From positions 1-42,818 of IMG/VR virus record IMGVR_UViG_3300008448_000191: 42,818 nucleotides of DNA. One strand, 5' to 3'. This DNA comes from a virus. A program made the position numbers and the translations under genes. Below, in pieces: positions 1-7,306 of the stretch (within the stretch, counting starts at the first letter, position 1; every line of letters begins with the position of its first letter). The notes below the pieces were generated by a model. That model was not told the origin of the DNA, ran no database searches, and saw only the letters and a program-made list of their open reading frames with translations.

Positions 1-668
1 CTGCCGCTGGAGTCGATTCGGGCAAACTCGCTGGAGGGTCCTTGGACAATAAGCGGTGCAGTTGATGCTGCAGCTTTAATGTCAAGCGTCCCCCCAGGGC
101 TCGTAGTGCCAATCGCTACTCTGTTATTGACGGCATCAACATAGAGCGTATTAGTGTCGACGGCGACATTGCCGTTTGCATCTACGGAGAGACGCCCAGT
201 GCCATTAGTGCTGATGGCTACTTGGTCTGCGCCTGGTGAATAGATGCCGGTGTTTGAGTCCTCGTTAAAACTAATAGATGGGCTACTAGCAGTGCCACTG
301 GGAACAGAAAGACTAGAGCTAAAAAAGCCTTGGCTGCCACTAATGGTACCAAACAAGCCAAGGTCGCCAGAAATAGTGGCTCCAGAAATACTAGTTGTAA
401 AAACGCCAGTAGTTGCAGTAAGAGTCGTGAATTGACCAGACGTGCCAGTTACCGTGGCGCCAGAGATCCGGCTTGTAAACGTACCAGAAACACCCGTGAT
501 GTTGGTGAATTGTGCAGTACCACCAGTGATAGTGGTAAATTGACCCGCATTACCTGTGATGGTAGCGCCAGAAACCTGAGACGTGAAGACACCGCTCTGG
601 CCAGTGATTGTAACCAGTGAAAAAATATTACCGCTACTGGAATCGTAAGAGCTATATTTAATGGCCAT
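1..668 (-). CDS. Repeat-built tail fibre / virion protein, truncated at the left edge
   Basis: The reading frame starts with ATG at 668-666 and stays open to the window edge (222 codons), so the C-terminus is missing. The ATG overlaps the stop codon of the upstream fibre gene by one base (TAATG), implying translational coupling. After a short N-terminus come three units of the same SGxFTxxxSGxxxTG repeat seen in the neighbour, then a segment with the motifs SISFNEDSNTGIYSPG and NRVAIGTTSPGGTLDIKA, which I know from phage fibre and structural proteins ahead of a C-terminal knob or chaperone-type domain. By analogy it is a trimeric beta-structured fibre subunit acting in adsorption. The exact role and receptor are unknown. 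Confidence 0.8.
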   Translation of the reverse strand, partial: MAIKYSSYDSSSGNIFSLVTITGQSGVFTSQVSGATITGNAGQFTTITGGTAQFTNITGVSGTFTSRISGATVTGTSGQFTTLTATTGVFTTSISGATISGDLGLFGTISGSQGFFSSSLSVPSGTASSPSISFNEDSNTGIYSPGADQVAISTNGTGRLSVDANGNVAVDTNTLYVDAVNNRVAIGTTSPGGTLDIKAAASTAPLIVQGPSSEFARIDSSG

Positions 669-3259
669 TAGTCAATCACCCAACCTTGTGAAGAATCTGC
701 GTAGATCAACCTAAAACGAGCGTTTAAATCGTCGATCTGTAAATCATCTGCTACACCCATTATATTACTTCCGTTCCTTAAAATTAATCCAGTTGTTGTG
801 CTGCTCCTGTTGATAATGCCCACATAATTACCGCTAACGGGAGTTCCAGGCAGCGTTAAGGATGCACCGCTAATCAAGACGTAGTACGTATTCCCGCTAG
901 TTGTTACGTTTCCTGATACAACAACAACATTCTCTTCTTTGCCTGGCGCAGGAAGCCAGCTGGTGGTTCCATTTGCATTTGTAGAAAGGATGTAGCCAGA
1001 AATACCCAGACTATTTGGAAAACTGTATAAACCATATGGGCGAACGTCACCTGGGCCAGAGATAACAACAACACCGCCACTAGCGTAATAAATACCACCT
1101 GAAACAATTCCACTTGTAAAAACACCACTGCCAAAAATGCCACTACCACTGGCCTGAATATTGCCCGTTGTTGTTTGCGTAAAGTTTGCGACCGTAAAGT
1201 TACCTGTAATTGCATTAACAGTTACTGCTTCAATCGTTGCACCTGTTATGTAAGCACCGGAGACTCTAGATGTGAAGTTGCCAGTAGCAGCTGTCAGGTT
1301 ACCAAAGAGACCTGTATTACCAGTTACCGTAACACCAGATACGGTTCCGCCTTCAACCCTGGTGCTACCGGTAATGTAGTTAAAGGTAGCGTTTTCACCA
1401 AAGACGTTCTGTCCAGAAAGCTGAGCTGTAAAGGCACCACTAATACCCGTGATTCGGGTGAAAATACCTACATTTCCGGTAACCGTTGCACCCGAAACCT
1501 GGGCCGTAAAGACGCCAGAAACACCTGTGACAGTGCCAAAATTACCTGCCGCGCCAGTGACGGTTGCGCCTGAAATGCTAGAGGTAAAGACGCCAGAGAC
1601 GCCAGTGATATTACTAAAACGACCTGCGTCTCCCGTGATGATAGCGCCAGAGACGCGATCTGTAAATGTGCCACTTACTGCATTAACGTTTGCAAAAGAT
1701 CCAGTGACACCAGTAATAAGAGTTCCTGAAAGCTGAGAAGTAAAGACTCCAGATATACCAGTAACTGTTGTAAAGCGTCCAATGTTACCAGTTATGTTTG
1801 CACCAGAAATAACATTAAAAATACCAGTAACAAAATTACCGGTCGTTGCGTCTATAGTATTGCCGGTAATTGTTGTGCCACTTAAGTTGTTAGTAAAAAC
1901 GCCACTAATGGCTGTTACTCTAGAAAAAGAACCCGATGCTCCTGTTACGGTTGTACCAGAAATAAACGTTGCACCATAGATTTGATTAGCGTTGATAACA
2001 TTAAAATTACCCGTAGAGCCAGTGACTGTTTGGCCAGAGATTATTCCACTAACAGTTAAACCGGAACCAAAAACACCACTTCCAAAGATAGTTAAACTAC
2101 CACTGGCGTCAATATCACCGGTCGTTGTGATTGTTGGAATTGCAAGAGTATCCGTAAAGATACCAGTTGCGGCAGTTACTGTTGTAAATAAACCGGTCTG
2201 ACCGGTGATGGTAGCACCCGAAACAACATAAAGAAAATTACCGGAATCGCTTTCTAAATTAAAAACATATCCTGTAAGAGCAGCAAGTGTGTAAAATGCA
2301 CCAAAATCAAAATCTCCAGTTACTCCTGTAATTGATCCAAAGAAACCTGAATTTCCGGTAATTGTATCGCCAGATAAAACAGATGTAAAAACACCCGTAA
2401 CTCCATTGACACGTCCAAATGAACCACTAGCTCCTGTAACCGTAGTACCAGAAACACGACTGGTAAATGTTCCAGAAATACCAGTAAGATTTGCAAACAA
2501 GCCGGTGTTTCCGGTAACAACTCCACCAGAAATTTGAGTTGTAAAGACACCGGATACACCCGTGATATTACTACCAAGAACTGTATTTCCCGTTACAGTC
2601 GCACCAGAAACACTTGAAGTGAATACACCTAAAACACCTGTGATACTAGATGCTCTTATGGTATCTCCAGTGACAACTGCACCTGAAAGCTGAGTGGTAA
2701 ATACACCATTTACCCCAGTAATGTTAGTGCCCGTAATACTGGAAAAAATACCGGTTGCACCACTTATAGACTGACCGGTTAGAGTTTGAAATCGACCAGT
2801 AGAACCAGTTATTGTTACGCCGCTAATACGAACAAAATTACCTGTTCCAACACTAAGTTCACCAATAGATCCTGTAATACCATAAAAGTTAACGGCATTA
2901 ACATTAACGCCAAGCAGCGAAGTGCCTGTAATAGTATTTCCGCTTAACGTAGTCTGTACTTCTGCATTACCTGTAACAACAATATTTGCAAAAGTACCTA
3001 CGCCGCTGACTTGAATATTTTGCGGATTAAAAACACCACTAACAGTTAAACTGTTGCTAACAACCAAAGAACCTGCAATAGTGCCACCAGCCAATTGCAG
3101 GTAGTACTGATTGAGGTAGTCTTTGGTGTTGGCAAATGTAAACTTCTTATTTTTTAGACCGGGGTCAACTTCGGCAACATCAACGACCATCAAGAGATCG
3201 TTGTCGCTGATCTCAACAAACGAAATAGCTGGCAGTTCTGTTACGCGCCTATTAGCCAC
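668..3259 (-). CDS. Long repeat-built tail fibre protein
   Basis: This 863-residue protein starts with GTG at 3259; a purine-rich AGG lies just upstream. Residues 1-60 form an N-terminal head (VTELP, DLLMVVDVAE, YYLQLAGGT) of the type I recall from cyanophage fibres, likely the particle-binding end. Residues about 180-673 consist of at least twelve units of a 26-residue repeat with the core SGVFTxxxSGATVTG, rich in G, T, S and V and almost free of charge, as in beta-solenoid or triple-beta-helix shafts. The last 130 residues are non-repetitive and probably form the distal tip. It is coupled to the next fibre gene by a TAATG overlap. Fibre identity is inferred from composition and architecture; the receptor cannot be told. 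Confidence 0.82.
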   Translation of the reverse strand: MANRRVTELPAISFVEISDNDLLMVVDVAEVDPGLKNKKFTFANTKDYLNQYYLQLAGGTIAGSLVVSNSLTVSGVFNPQNIQVSGVGTFANIVVTGNAEVQTTLSGNTITGTSLLGVNVNAVNFYGITGSIGELSVGTGNFVRISGVTITGSTGRFQTLTGQSISGATGIFSSITGTNITGVNGVFTTQLSGAVVTGDTIRASSITGVLGVFTSSVSGATVTGNTVLGSNITGVSGVFTTQISGGVVTGNTGLFANLTGISGTFTSRVSGTTVTGASGSFGRVNGVTGVFTSVLSGDTITGNSGFFGSITGVTGDFDFGAFYTLAALTGYVFNLESDSGNFLYVVSGATITGQTGLFTTVTAATGIFTDTLAIPTITTTGDIDASGSLTIFGSGVFGSGLTVSGIISGQTVTGSTGNFNVINANQIYGATFISGTTVTGASGSFSRVTAISGVFTNNLSGTTITGNTIDATTGNFVTGIFNVISGANITGNIGRFTTVTGISGVFTSQLSGTLITGVTGSFANVNAVSGTFTDRVSGAIITGDAGRFSNITGVSGVFTSSISGATVTGAAGNFGTVTGVSGVFTAQVSGATVTGNVGIFTRITGISGAFTAQLSGQNVFGENATFNYITGSTRVEGGTVSGVTVTGNTGLFGNLTAATGNFTSRVSGAYITGATIEAVTVNAITGNFTVANFTQTTTGNIQASGSGIFGSGVFTSGIVSGGIYYASGGVVVISGPGDVRPYGLYSFPNSLGISGYILSTNANGTTSWLPAPGKEENVVVVSGNVTTSGNTYYVLISGASLTLPGTPVSGNYVGIINRSSTTTGLILRNGSNIMGVADDLQIDDLNARFRLIYADSSQGWVID
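1241..2722 (-). repeat. Tandem 78-base coding repeats in the fibre shaft
   Basis: In the translated fibre, four consecutive units beginning at ITGVLGVFT, ITGVSGVFT, LTGISGTFT and VNGVTGVFT are each exactly 26 residues (78 bases) long. At least twelve SGxFTxxxSG cores can be counted between residues about 180 and 673, with two irregular interruptions. Three more cores lie in the adjacent truncated fibre gene, so the two genes share substrate for homologous recombination. Confidence 0.85.
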
Positions 3260-3311
3260 CTACCAAGCCACAAAATCCTATAAAATAAATTATAGTTGAC
3301 CTGTGTTTAAT

Positions 3312-3665
3312 TTATTTTACGCGGATTTCAATGCTTGGTAAAAACCTGGAGCCAGTATTCCAAATTGCTTGAATGCCTGTTACAAGTCCACAGGCAATAG
3401 CAAACACAACAATCAATTCGGCAACGGTTAAATTACGCCGAATGTAAACAACGCTCGGCTGAGGAGTCGCAACTTCAACGGGGGGAGCAGGGACTGACTG
3501 TCTAGATACCTGTGATTCAACCTGCGCCATTTGTTGCTTCAAGACTGTTTGACGTACGGCCTCTTCCCTGGCACGTGCCTTTAGTTGTTCCAGGAAGTCA
3601 GGCGGTAGCTCATTGAGTTGAGCTTGGTTTTGGGGAGGAATGCTAGAAGGAATTTGATCTTCCAT
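3312..3665 (-). CDS. Small single-pass membrane protein with coiled-coil segment
   Basis: A 117-residue protein. Residues 20-55 are charged and helical, likely coiled coil; residues 57-72 are proline rich; residues 81-101 (VAELIVVFAIACGLVTGIQA) are a clear transmembrane helix preceded by two arginines, and a short tail follows. It sits between the fibre genes and a plus-strand module and is the first gene of the leftward fibre transcript. The fold would suit a membrane-anchored accessory lysis protein or a host-membrane effector, but I recognise no family and assign no function. Confidence 0.65.
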   Translation of the reverse strand: MEDQIPSSIPPQNQAQLNELPPDFLEQLKARAREEAVRQTVLKQQMAQVESQVSRQSVPAPPVEVATPQPSVVYIRRNLTVAELIVVFAIACGLVTGIQAIWNTGSRFLPSIEIRVK

Positions 3666-3720
3666 TTACTATGCAGAACGCTTCCCCACACCTTAGCATA
3701 TAAACAAAAGAGGTACGCCA
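3666..3720. promoter_or_regulatory. Divergent intergenic region, probable promoters for both directions
   Basis: Only 55 bases separate the start codons of two divergent genes, so it must hold signals for both unless transcription reads through. A plus-strand TATAAAC lies at about 3700-3706 and an AGAGG ribosome binding site at about 3709-3713. On the minus strand a TATGCT, a plausible -10 element, lies in the same AT-rich patch. No convincing -35 boxes were found. Confidence 0.4.
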
Positions 3721-4131
3721 ATGAATCATGGACTTAGAAAAGGCTTGGAAGATATTGCGAAAGAACTAAAAGGCATACGGAATATTCTTGCCTCCATGTG
3801 GCATGCTCGTTACGCCAACGGAGAAACTGACATTGTTAATCCAGAAGCATTCACCGATGAGTATATATCGACAGAAGAATGCGCTCAACGCCTTGGAATT
3901 TCTGACCAAACAATCAGGAATTGGATTTCTTCAGGCAAGAAAAACCCTGATAAAGGTTGGACGGAAGGTATTCATTATGTCAACGTAACTCCGGATCCAG
4001 CAAAAAAAGCGGTCATCCGAATTCCCTGGAATCAACTTGTGGCTTCTTTTGCTAAAAATAAAGAAATTACTCAGCTTGATTTTAGGAGAACTGATATGTA
4101 TACCCTTGTTGACCGGGGGCCGTTACCTTGA
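3721..4131 (+). CDS. MerR/excisionase-like helix-turn-helix DNA-binding protein
   Basis: A 136-residue protein with an AGAGG ribosome binding site ahead of its ATG. Residues 49-72 (YISTEECAQRLGISDQTIRN) read as a helix-turn-helix of the MerR/excisionase superfamily, followed by a loop and beta-wing around IHYVNVTPD and VIRIPWNQLV. The N-terminal 30 residues are helical. It is the first gene of a plus-strand operon and its stop overlaps the next TTG start (TTGA), so it may regulate this module. The excisionase-like fold does not imply lysogeny: no integrase is visible. Confidence 0.65.
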   Translation: MNHGLRKGLEDIAKELKGIRNILASMWHARYANGETDIVNPEAFTDEYISTEECAQRLGISDQTIRNWISSGKKNPDKGWTEGIHYVNVTPDPAKKAVIRIPWNQLVASFAKNKEITQLDFRRTDMYTLVDRGPLP

Positions 4132-4598
4132 GAACACATCGTCTAGAAGGAGTTGATATTGATGTTGTCACTATCAAAAACCATGAGGAGTTGCTTCCTT
4201 CCTCTGTCGCACTACAAGTCAGTGACTTCTTGCCGCCCAATGGGTCGTTTGATGATAAATGCCTCAGGCGTTACCTGGAAATCATCAGGAACTATGAAGA
4301 GGAAGACGCCAATTCCAATATGACATTAGCAAATCGCTTGCGATTGGCATTCAAAGACATGAAACCGGACACAATCTGTGGTAAATTTCCGTTAGCTGAA
4401 TTACCCCTTAAGCGTCGTTTACGTTGCGTAGCCGAATACCTAATTCGGTCGGGTGAATTTGATAAACTAAGAGACGAAAGGGGTAAGCTTGTTAAAAAAC
4501 GTGGCAACCTTGGCAAGCTTGTTGTCATCTACCAGCCACTACCAAAGCTTCTTGATTCCTTAAACCGACAGCATTTGTTAAATCATGGGCAGGCGTGA
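4128..4598 (+). CDS. Unknown protein with possible winged-helix C-terminus
   Basis: A 156-residue protein whose best start is TTG at 4128, overlapping the previous stop by four bases (TTGA); no ATG occurs near the N-terminus. The C-terminal third has the order helix (LPLKRRLRCVAEYLIRSG), second helix (EFDKLRDERGK) and a basic beta-hairpin (LVKKRGNLGKLVVIYQP), compatible with a winged-helix nucleic-acid-binding fold. The N-terminal half is acidic. It is coupled on both sides to genes of the DNA/nucleotide module. I recognise no family; DNA binding is inferred from the fold pattern only. Confidence 0.55.
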   Translation: MRTHRLEGVDIDVVTIKNHEELLPSSVALQVSDFLPPNGSFDDKCLRRYLEIIRNYEEEDANSNMTLANRLRLAFKDMKPDTICGKFPLAELPLKRRLRCVAEYLIRSGEFDKLRDERGKLVKKRGNLGKLVVIYQPLPKLLDSLNRQHLLNHGQA

Positions 4599-4971
4599 AA
4601 AACTAATTGCGGCAACCATTGGTCCTGACATGGATCAAACCAAGGCACGCATGCTAAATGCAACAGTGCGTTTAATCCTTGGTGATATGGGCCAACAATA
4701 TTCTCAATTCTGGGATCACGAAGGCCCAGGTGTGATGGTCTTTCAACCTGACAACGAAGAACGTTCTATGTTCTTTTGGACACTCAAAGAAATCCATAGC
4801 GCACAAGAAGAGTGCGAACGAGGCAATAATGGTGATTTAGCCGAGAGCTTCCGACGCATTCTTGAAGCTGCACAAAAGATTGATCCAACAGAAAAAGCTG
4901 GTTACGTCATCAATGACCATGATGGCATTCGGTATTTTGAAGTGGATTACAACAAAGTTGCAGAGGACTGA
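4585..4971 (+). CDS. Unknown 128-residue protein of the nucleotide/DNA module
   Basis: The ATG at 4585 lies inside the previous gene (14-base overlap) and the stop overlaps the next start by one base (TGATG), so it belongs to a translationally coupled string. The protein is mixed alpha/beta, acidic, with an aromatic patch (QYSQFWDHEGPGVMVF, RSMFFWTLKEI) and a helical middle. It contains no catalytic motif that I recognise. Its place directly before a Dam-like gene suggests a DNA-modification or anti-restriction role, but that is inference from position only. Confidence 0.55.
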   Translation: MGRREKLIAATIGPDMDQTKARMLNATVRLILGDMGQQYSQFWDHEGPGVMVFQPDNEERSMFFWTLKEIHSAQEECERGNNGDLAESFRRILEAAQKIDPTEKAGYVINDHDGIRYFEVDYNKVAED

Positions 4972-5558
4972 TGTCAATTCCAGACATTAGAAAAAGCGTT
5001 GAAGACATTGAGCTTATCACCAACAAAGACTTGGTGCAAGCTGCCCATGCACTACTTGGGAACATTGATTTAGATGTTGCCAGTTCCAAGGTGGCAAATG
5101 AGTATGTCAATGCCGACAAGTATTACACACCACAGGATGACGCGATCAATTGCCAAGACTGGTTTGGCAAAGTTTATTTGTTTCCACCAAGCGGCACCTA
5201 CTTCTGGGATAAAAAAAATGACAGGTGGAAAAAAACAAGAGCTACGTCTCCTACCTTGATCTCCTCTCATGCCCTCTGGTTCAAAAAGCTGTACGGTAAC
5301 TGGCTAAACGGAAATATTGAACAGGGGCTGTACTTTACAAATTGCTTAGAAATGATTCGTTACGACCAGCGGATCTTTGATTTTCCTATGTGCATTTTAA
5401 AAACACCACCAAGACTGTTTCGTAATTCAAGCACTGGTGTGACAGTTCATAAAACGTGCACTTCCTTTCTGGTGTATCTGCAACCAATGAATAATTCCGC
5501 TGCGGCCACTCAAAAATTTATTGACATTTACAGCGAAAAAGGCCGAGTACTTGCCTAG
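4971..5558 (+). CDS. Phage Dam-family DNA N6-adenine methyltransferase-like protein, degenerate catalytic motif
   Basis: The 195-residue protein follows the layout of the phage Dam family: LDVASSKVANEY (34-45), a YYTPQDDAINCQDW stretch (51-64), then KVYLFPPS (67-74), where active members have W/V-x-NPPY, and a late SFLVYL strand (165-170). The catalytic D/N-P-P-Y/F/W tetrapeptide reads FPPS, losing both the first residue and the aromatic. Length is normal for the family and no frameshift is visible, so the change is not simple truncation. It could be an inactive DNA-binding derivative, a decoy, or an enzyme with altered chemistry. Coupled by TGATG to the upstream gene. Confidence 0.6.
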   Translation: MSIPDIRKSVEDIELITNKDLVQAAHALLGNIDLDVASSKVANEYVNADKYYTPQDDAINCQDWFGKVYLFPPSGTYFWDKKNDRWKKTRATSPTLISSHALWFKKLYGNWLNGNIEQGLYFTNCLEMIRYDQRIFDFPMCILKTPPRLFRNSSTGVTVHKTCTSFLVYLQPMNNSAAATQKFIDIYSEKGRVLA

Positions 5559-5591
5559 GTTCGATATACTGAAAGACGATTGCTGACCATT

Positions 5592-6179
5592 ATGAGCGTC
5601 CTTGCTGACTGGGAAATCAAAGAGCTTGCTGAAAAGCATCAGATGATTTCACCCTTTGTTGATCGCCTGGTCAGTAAAGAAGATGGCCGCAAGCTTTTAA
5701 GCTATGGTCTCAGTTCTTATGGGTACGATATTCGCCTTTCTCCCAAGCAGTGTTTGATCTTTGGTAAGATCCAGGCAGGCGACTGCGATCCCAAAGCATT
5801 TGATGAAAATATTCTGAAACCAGCCGAGTTACTAGAAGATGAGAAAGGCGAGTACTTTCTTTTGCCTCCCTACGGTTACTGCCTGGGCGTTGCCATGGAA
5901 CACATTAAACTTCCCCGTGATGTAACTGTTGTGGCAGTCGGCAAATCTACGTATGCCCGATCAGGTATATTGGTAAATATTACGCCTGCAGAAGCAGCTT
6001 GGGAGGGCCACCTCACTCTTGAAATTAGTAACTGCACTGGCTTGTTTAATCGTATTTATGCTAACGAAGGTATTACGCAACTTCTGTTTTATCGTGGGGA
6101 ACCTTGCAGAACAAGCTATCAAGATCGCAAGGGTAAGTACCAAAACCAGCCCTACGAAGTTGTGTATAGCCAGGTTTAA
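5592..6179 (+). CDS. dcd: dCTP deaminase
   Basis: dCTP deaminase converts dCTP to dUTP plus ammonia, feeding dTTP synthesis. The ATG at 5592 (195 residues) is preferred over an upstream TTG at 5580 because the N-terminus then aligns with the family (short helix, then MISPF). The family signature GKSTYARSGI is at 117-126 and WEGHLTLEISN at 137-147; E144 is the expected catalytic glutamate and Q163 lies in the conserved GITQLLFY strand. Bifunctional dCTP deaminase/dUTPase is possible and cannot be excluded. It follows the Dam-like gene in a plus-strand nucleotide module; the role is supplying thymidine nucleotides for phage DNA. Confidence 0.93.
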   Translation: MSVLADWEIKELAEKHQMISPFVDRLVSKEDGRKLLSYGLSSYGYDIRLSPKQCLIFGKIQAGDCDPKAFDENILKPAELLEDEKGEYFLLPPYGYCLGVAMEHIKLPRDVTVVAVGKSTYARSGILVNITPAEAAWEGHLTLEISNCTGLFNRIYANEGITQLLFYRGEPCRTSYQDRKGKYQNQPYEVVYSQV

Positions 6180-6481
6180 CCAAAGTACTTGCCGAATTGC
6201 TCGGTAGGTTTATCGGCATAATTAGTACTCCCACCTCGGCCAATCCTGTCTCCTTGATAGGCTGAGGTGGGTTCATTTATTTGACTTGACTGTTGAAACT
6301 TACCGGCAGCTTTAGCGGCACGAAAATATTTTGCAATCCCAGGTTGTGCTGCATTTGAACGTTCAGCCACTTGACGCTCTTCTGGATCCAGGCGCCGAAT
6401 ATCGATGTCGTAACTGTGCTCAGGATTGAGATCACTAAGCTCAGCACCAGAGCTACCTGTAGTTACCCCACGTCGCTGCAT
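6176..6481 (-). CDS. Hypothetical protein, glycine/serine-rich C-terminus
   Basis: A 101-residue protein read from ATG at 6481; a TTG six codons upstream is less likely. It converges on dCTP deaminase with a four-base overlap of the two 3' ends. The N-terminal half contains a charged helix (DIRRLDPEERQVAERSNAAQ), the middle a KYFRAAKAAGKF segment and the C-terminus is flexible, rich in Q, S, G and Y. I recognise no family. The composition resembles small structural proteins of the late block. It is the only minus-strand gene between two plus-strand genes, so its own promoter must lie within 6482-6545. Confidence 0.5.
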   Translation of the reverse strand: MQRRGVTTGSSGAELSDLNPEHSYDIDIRRLDPEERQVAERSNAAQPGIAKYFRAAKAAGKFQQSSQINEPTSAYQGDRIGRGGSTNYADKPTEQFGKYFG

Positions 6482-6545
6482 TGAATATTTAACCCACAAT
6501 GTCCGTGATAATATTGTACTAGAGCCAACACAAAGGTTTTATATC

Positions 6546-6902
6546 ATGCATCAATACATGGACTCCGATCCGTTCTGGGATCAAAACGTTTACGACGAAG
6601 TGATGTGTCGCTGTTTATCTCTTGAAACGTTTGGTGCGCCTCTCGCCAATGATGAAAATGATGTGCCATTATATGATCAGTACAACCGAGGATTAGTTGC
6701 ATGTCAGGACGACAGGCCGAGGACAAATCTGGCAATCGAGGGTGGACGGCCCGGAACGACGGGACTGATTCCCTCAATGGAGGAAGCTCTCTCCCAGTAC
6801 CCAAGCTCATCTCCAAAACCCAAGGCACTGGTATTGGAATTGGAAGCAGTACCGGACAAGGAAAAAAATCTATCCCTGCGCCGCAAGGGACTGATGCGCT
6901 GA
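6546..6902 (+). CDS. Hypothetical protein overlapping the DUF3310 gene
   Basis: The most likely start is ATG at 6546 (AAGG eleven bases upstream), giving 118 residues beginning MHQYMDSDPFWDQNVYDE. The first 51 residues look like a real small protein with acidic and aromatic character. The remaining 67 are encoded in the same DNA as the N-terminus of the next gene in another frame and look low-complexity (P, S, K, L rich). Either the gene genuinely overlaps by 202 bases, or a -1 frameshift joins the two frames into one DUF3310 protein, or a sequencing error separates them. Confidence 0.45.
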   Translation: MHQYMDSDPFWDQNVYDEVMCRCLSLETFGAPLANDENDVPLYDQYNRGLVACQDDRPRTNLAIEGGRPGTTGLIPSMEEALSQYPSSSPKPKALVLELEAVPDKEKNLSLRRKGLMR

Positions 6903-7306
6903 AGGACTGGAAAGATTTCTTCGCTCCAGTAGAAGAGGATACGGGTTGCAAGGATGGGGTTTGTCCTGTGCCATGGGCAAAAGGCGTCGAAGCTTTTGCT
7001 AGTGCTGAGTTCCTGACTAAAGACAGGAACTCAAACTTCCCTGGTGAAAACACTATTATCGCTGTGGATATGGACGCACCCATTGACTTGGTAAATCATC
7101 CCCCTCATTACGCTTCTGGTGCAATCGAGTGCATCGAAGCAATTGAGGCTCAGCTCACTCCAGAAGAATACCGTGGTTACCTTAAGGGGAATTGCGTAAA
7201 GTACCAGTGGCGTGAACGCCAAAAAGGCGGTGTAGAGTCACTGAAAAAAGCTCAGTGGTATCTAAACCGCCTTATCGAACTTGACGAATCAGCTCAGAAA
7301 GGCTGA
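6701..7306 (+). CDS. DUF3310 (SaV-type) phage protein
   Basis: A 201-residue protein. Residues 131-194 (VNHPPHYASGAIECIEAIEA, then a GNCVKYQWRERQKGG core and AQWYLNRLIEL) are a clear DUF3310 domain, common in phages and sometimes annotated as a nucleotide kinase, although no kinase P-loop is visible. The first 67 residues overlap the previous frame and are low complexity. The ATG at 6701 has GAGG nine bases upstream, supporting the start; a later ATG at 7070 would give the bare domain. It ends the plus-strand nucleotide module and converges on the NblA-like gene with a 13-base 3' overlap. Function is unknown, plausibly nucleotide metabolism. Confidence 0.8.
   Translation: MSGRQAEDKSGNRGWTARNDGTDSLNGGSSLPVPKLISKTQGTGIGIGSSTGQGKKSIPAPQGTDALKDWKDFFAPVEEDTGCKDGVCPVPWAKGVEAFASAEFLTKDRNSNFPGENTIIAVDMDAPIDLVNHPPHYASGAIECIEAIEAQLTPEEYRGYLKGNCVKYQWRERQKGGVESLKKAQWYLNRLIELDESAQKG

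Noticed and set aside
330-620. Plus-strand frames within the fibre region (also 1175-1573, 1449-1736, 1782-1979)
   Set aside because: Antisense reflections of the repetitive, stop-poor fibre coding sequence.
1241-2722. Possible CRISPR-like array
   Set aside because: The regular 78-base spacing is due to a 26-residue coding repeat; there are no unique spacers between identical repeats.
3721-4131. Evidence for lysogeny from the excisionase-like HTH protein
   Set aside because: The fold is shared with many regulators and no integrase, attachment site or repressor pair is visible.
6426-6545. Upstream extension of the 6546 gene to an ATG at 6426
   Set aside because: It would overlap the convergent 101-residue minus-strand gene, and the later ATG has a better ribosome binding site.
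6544-7083. 179-codon minus-strand frame
   Set aside because: Antisense to the DUF3310 and overlapping plus-strand genes; composition rich in S, P and F without domain features.
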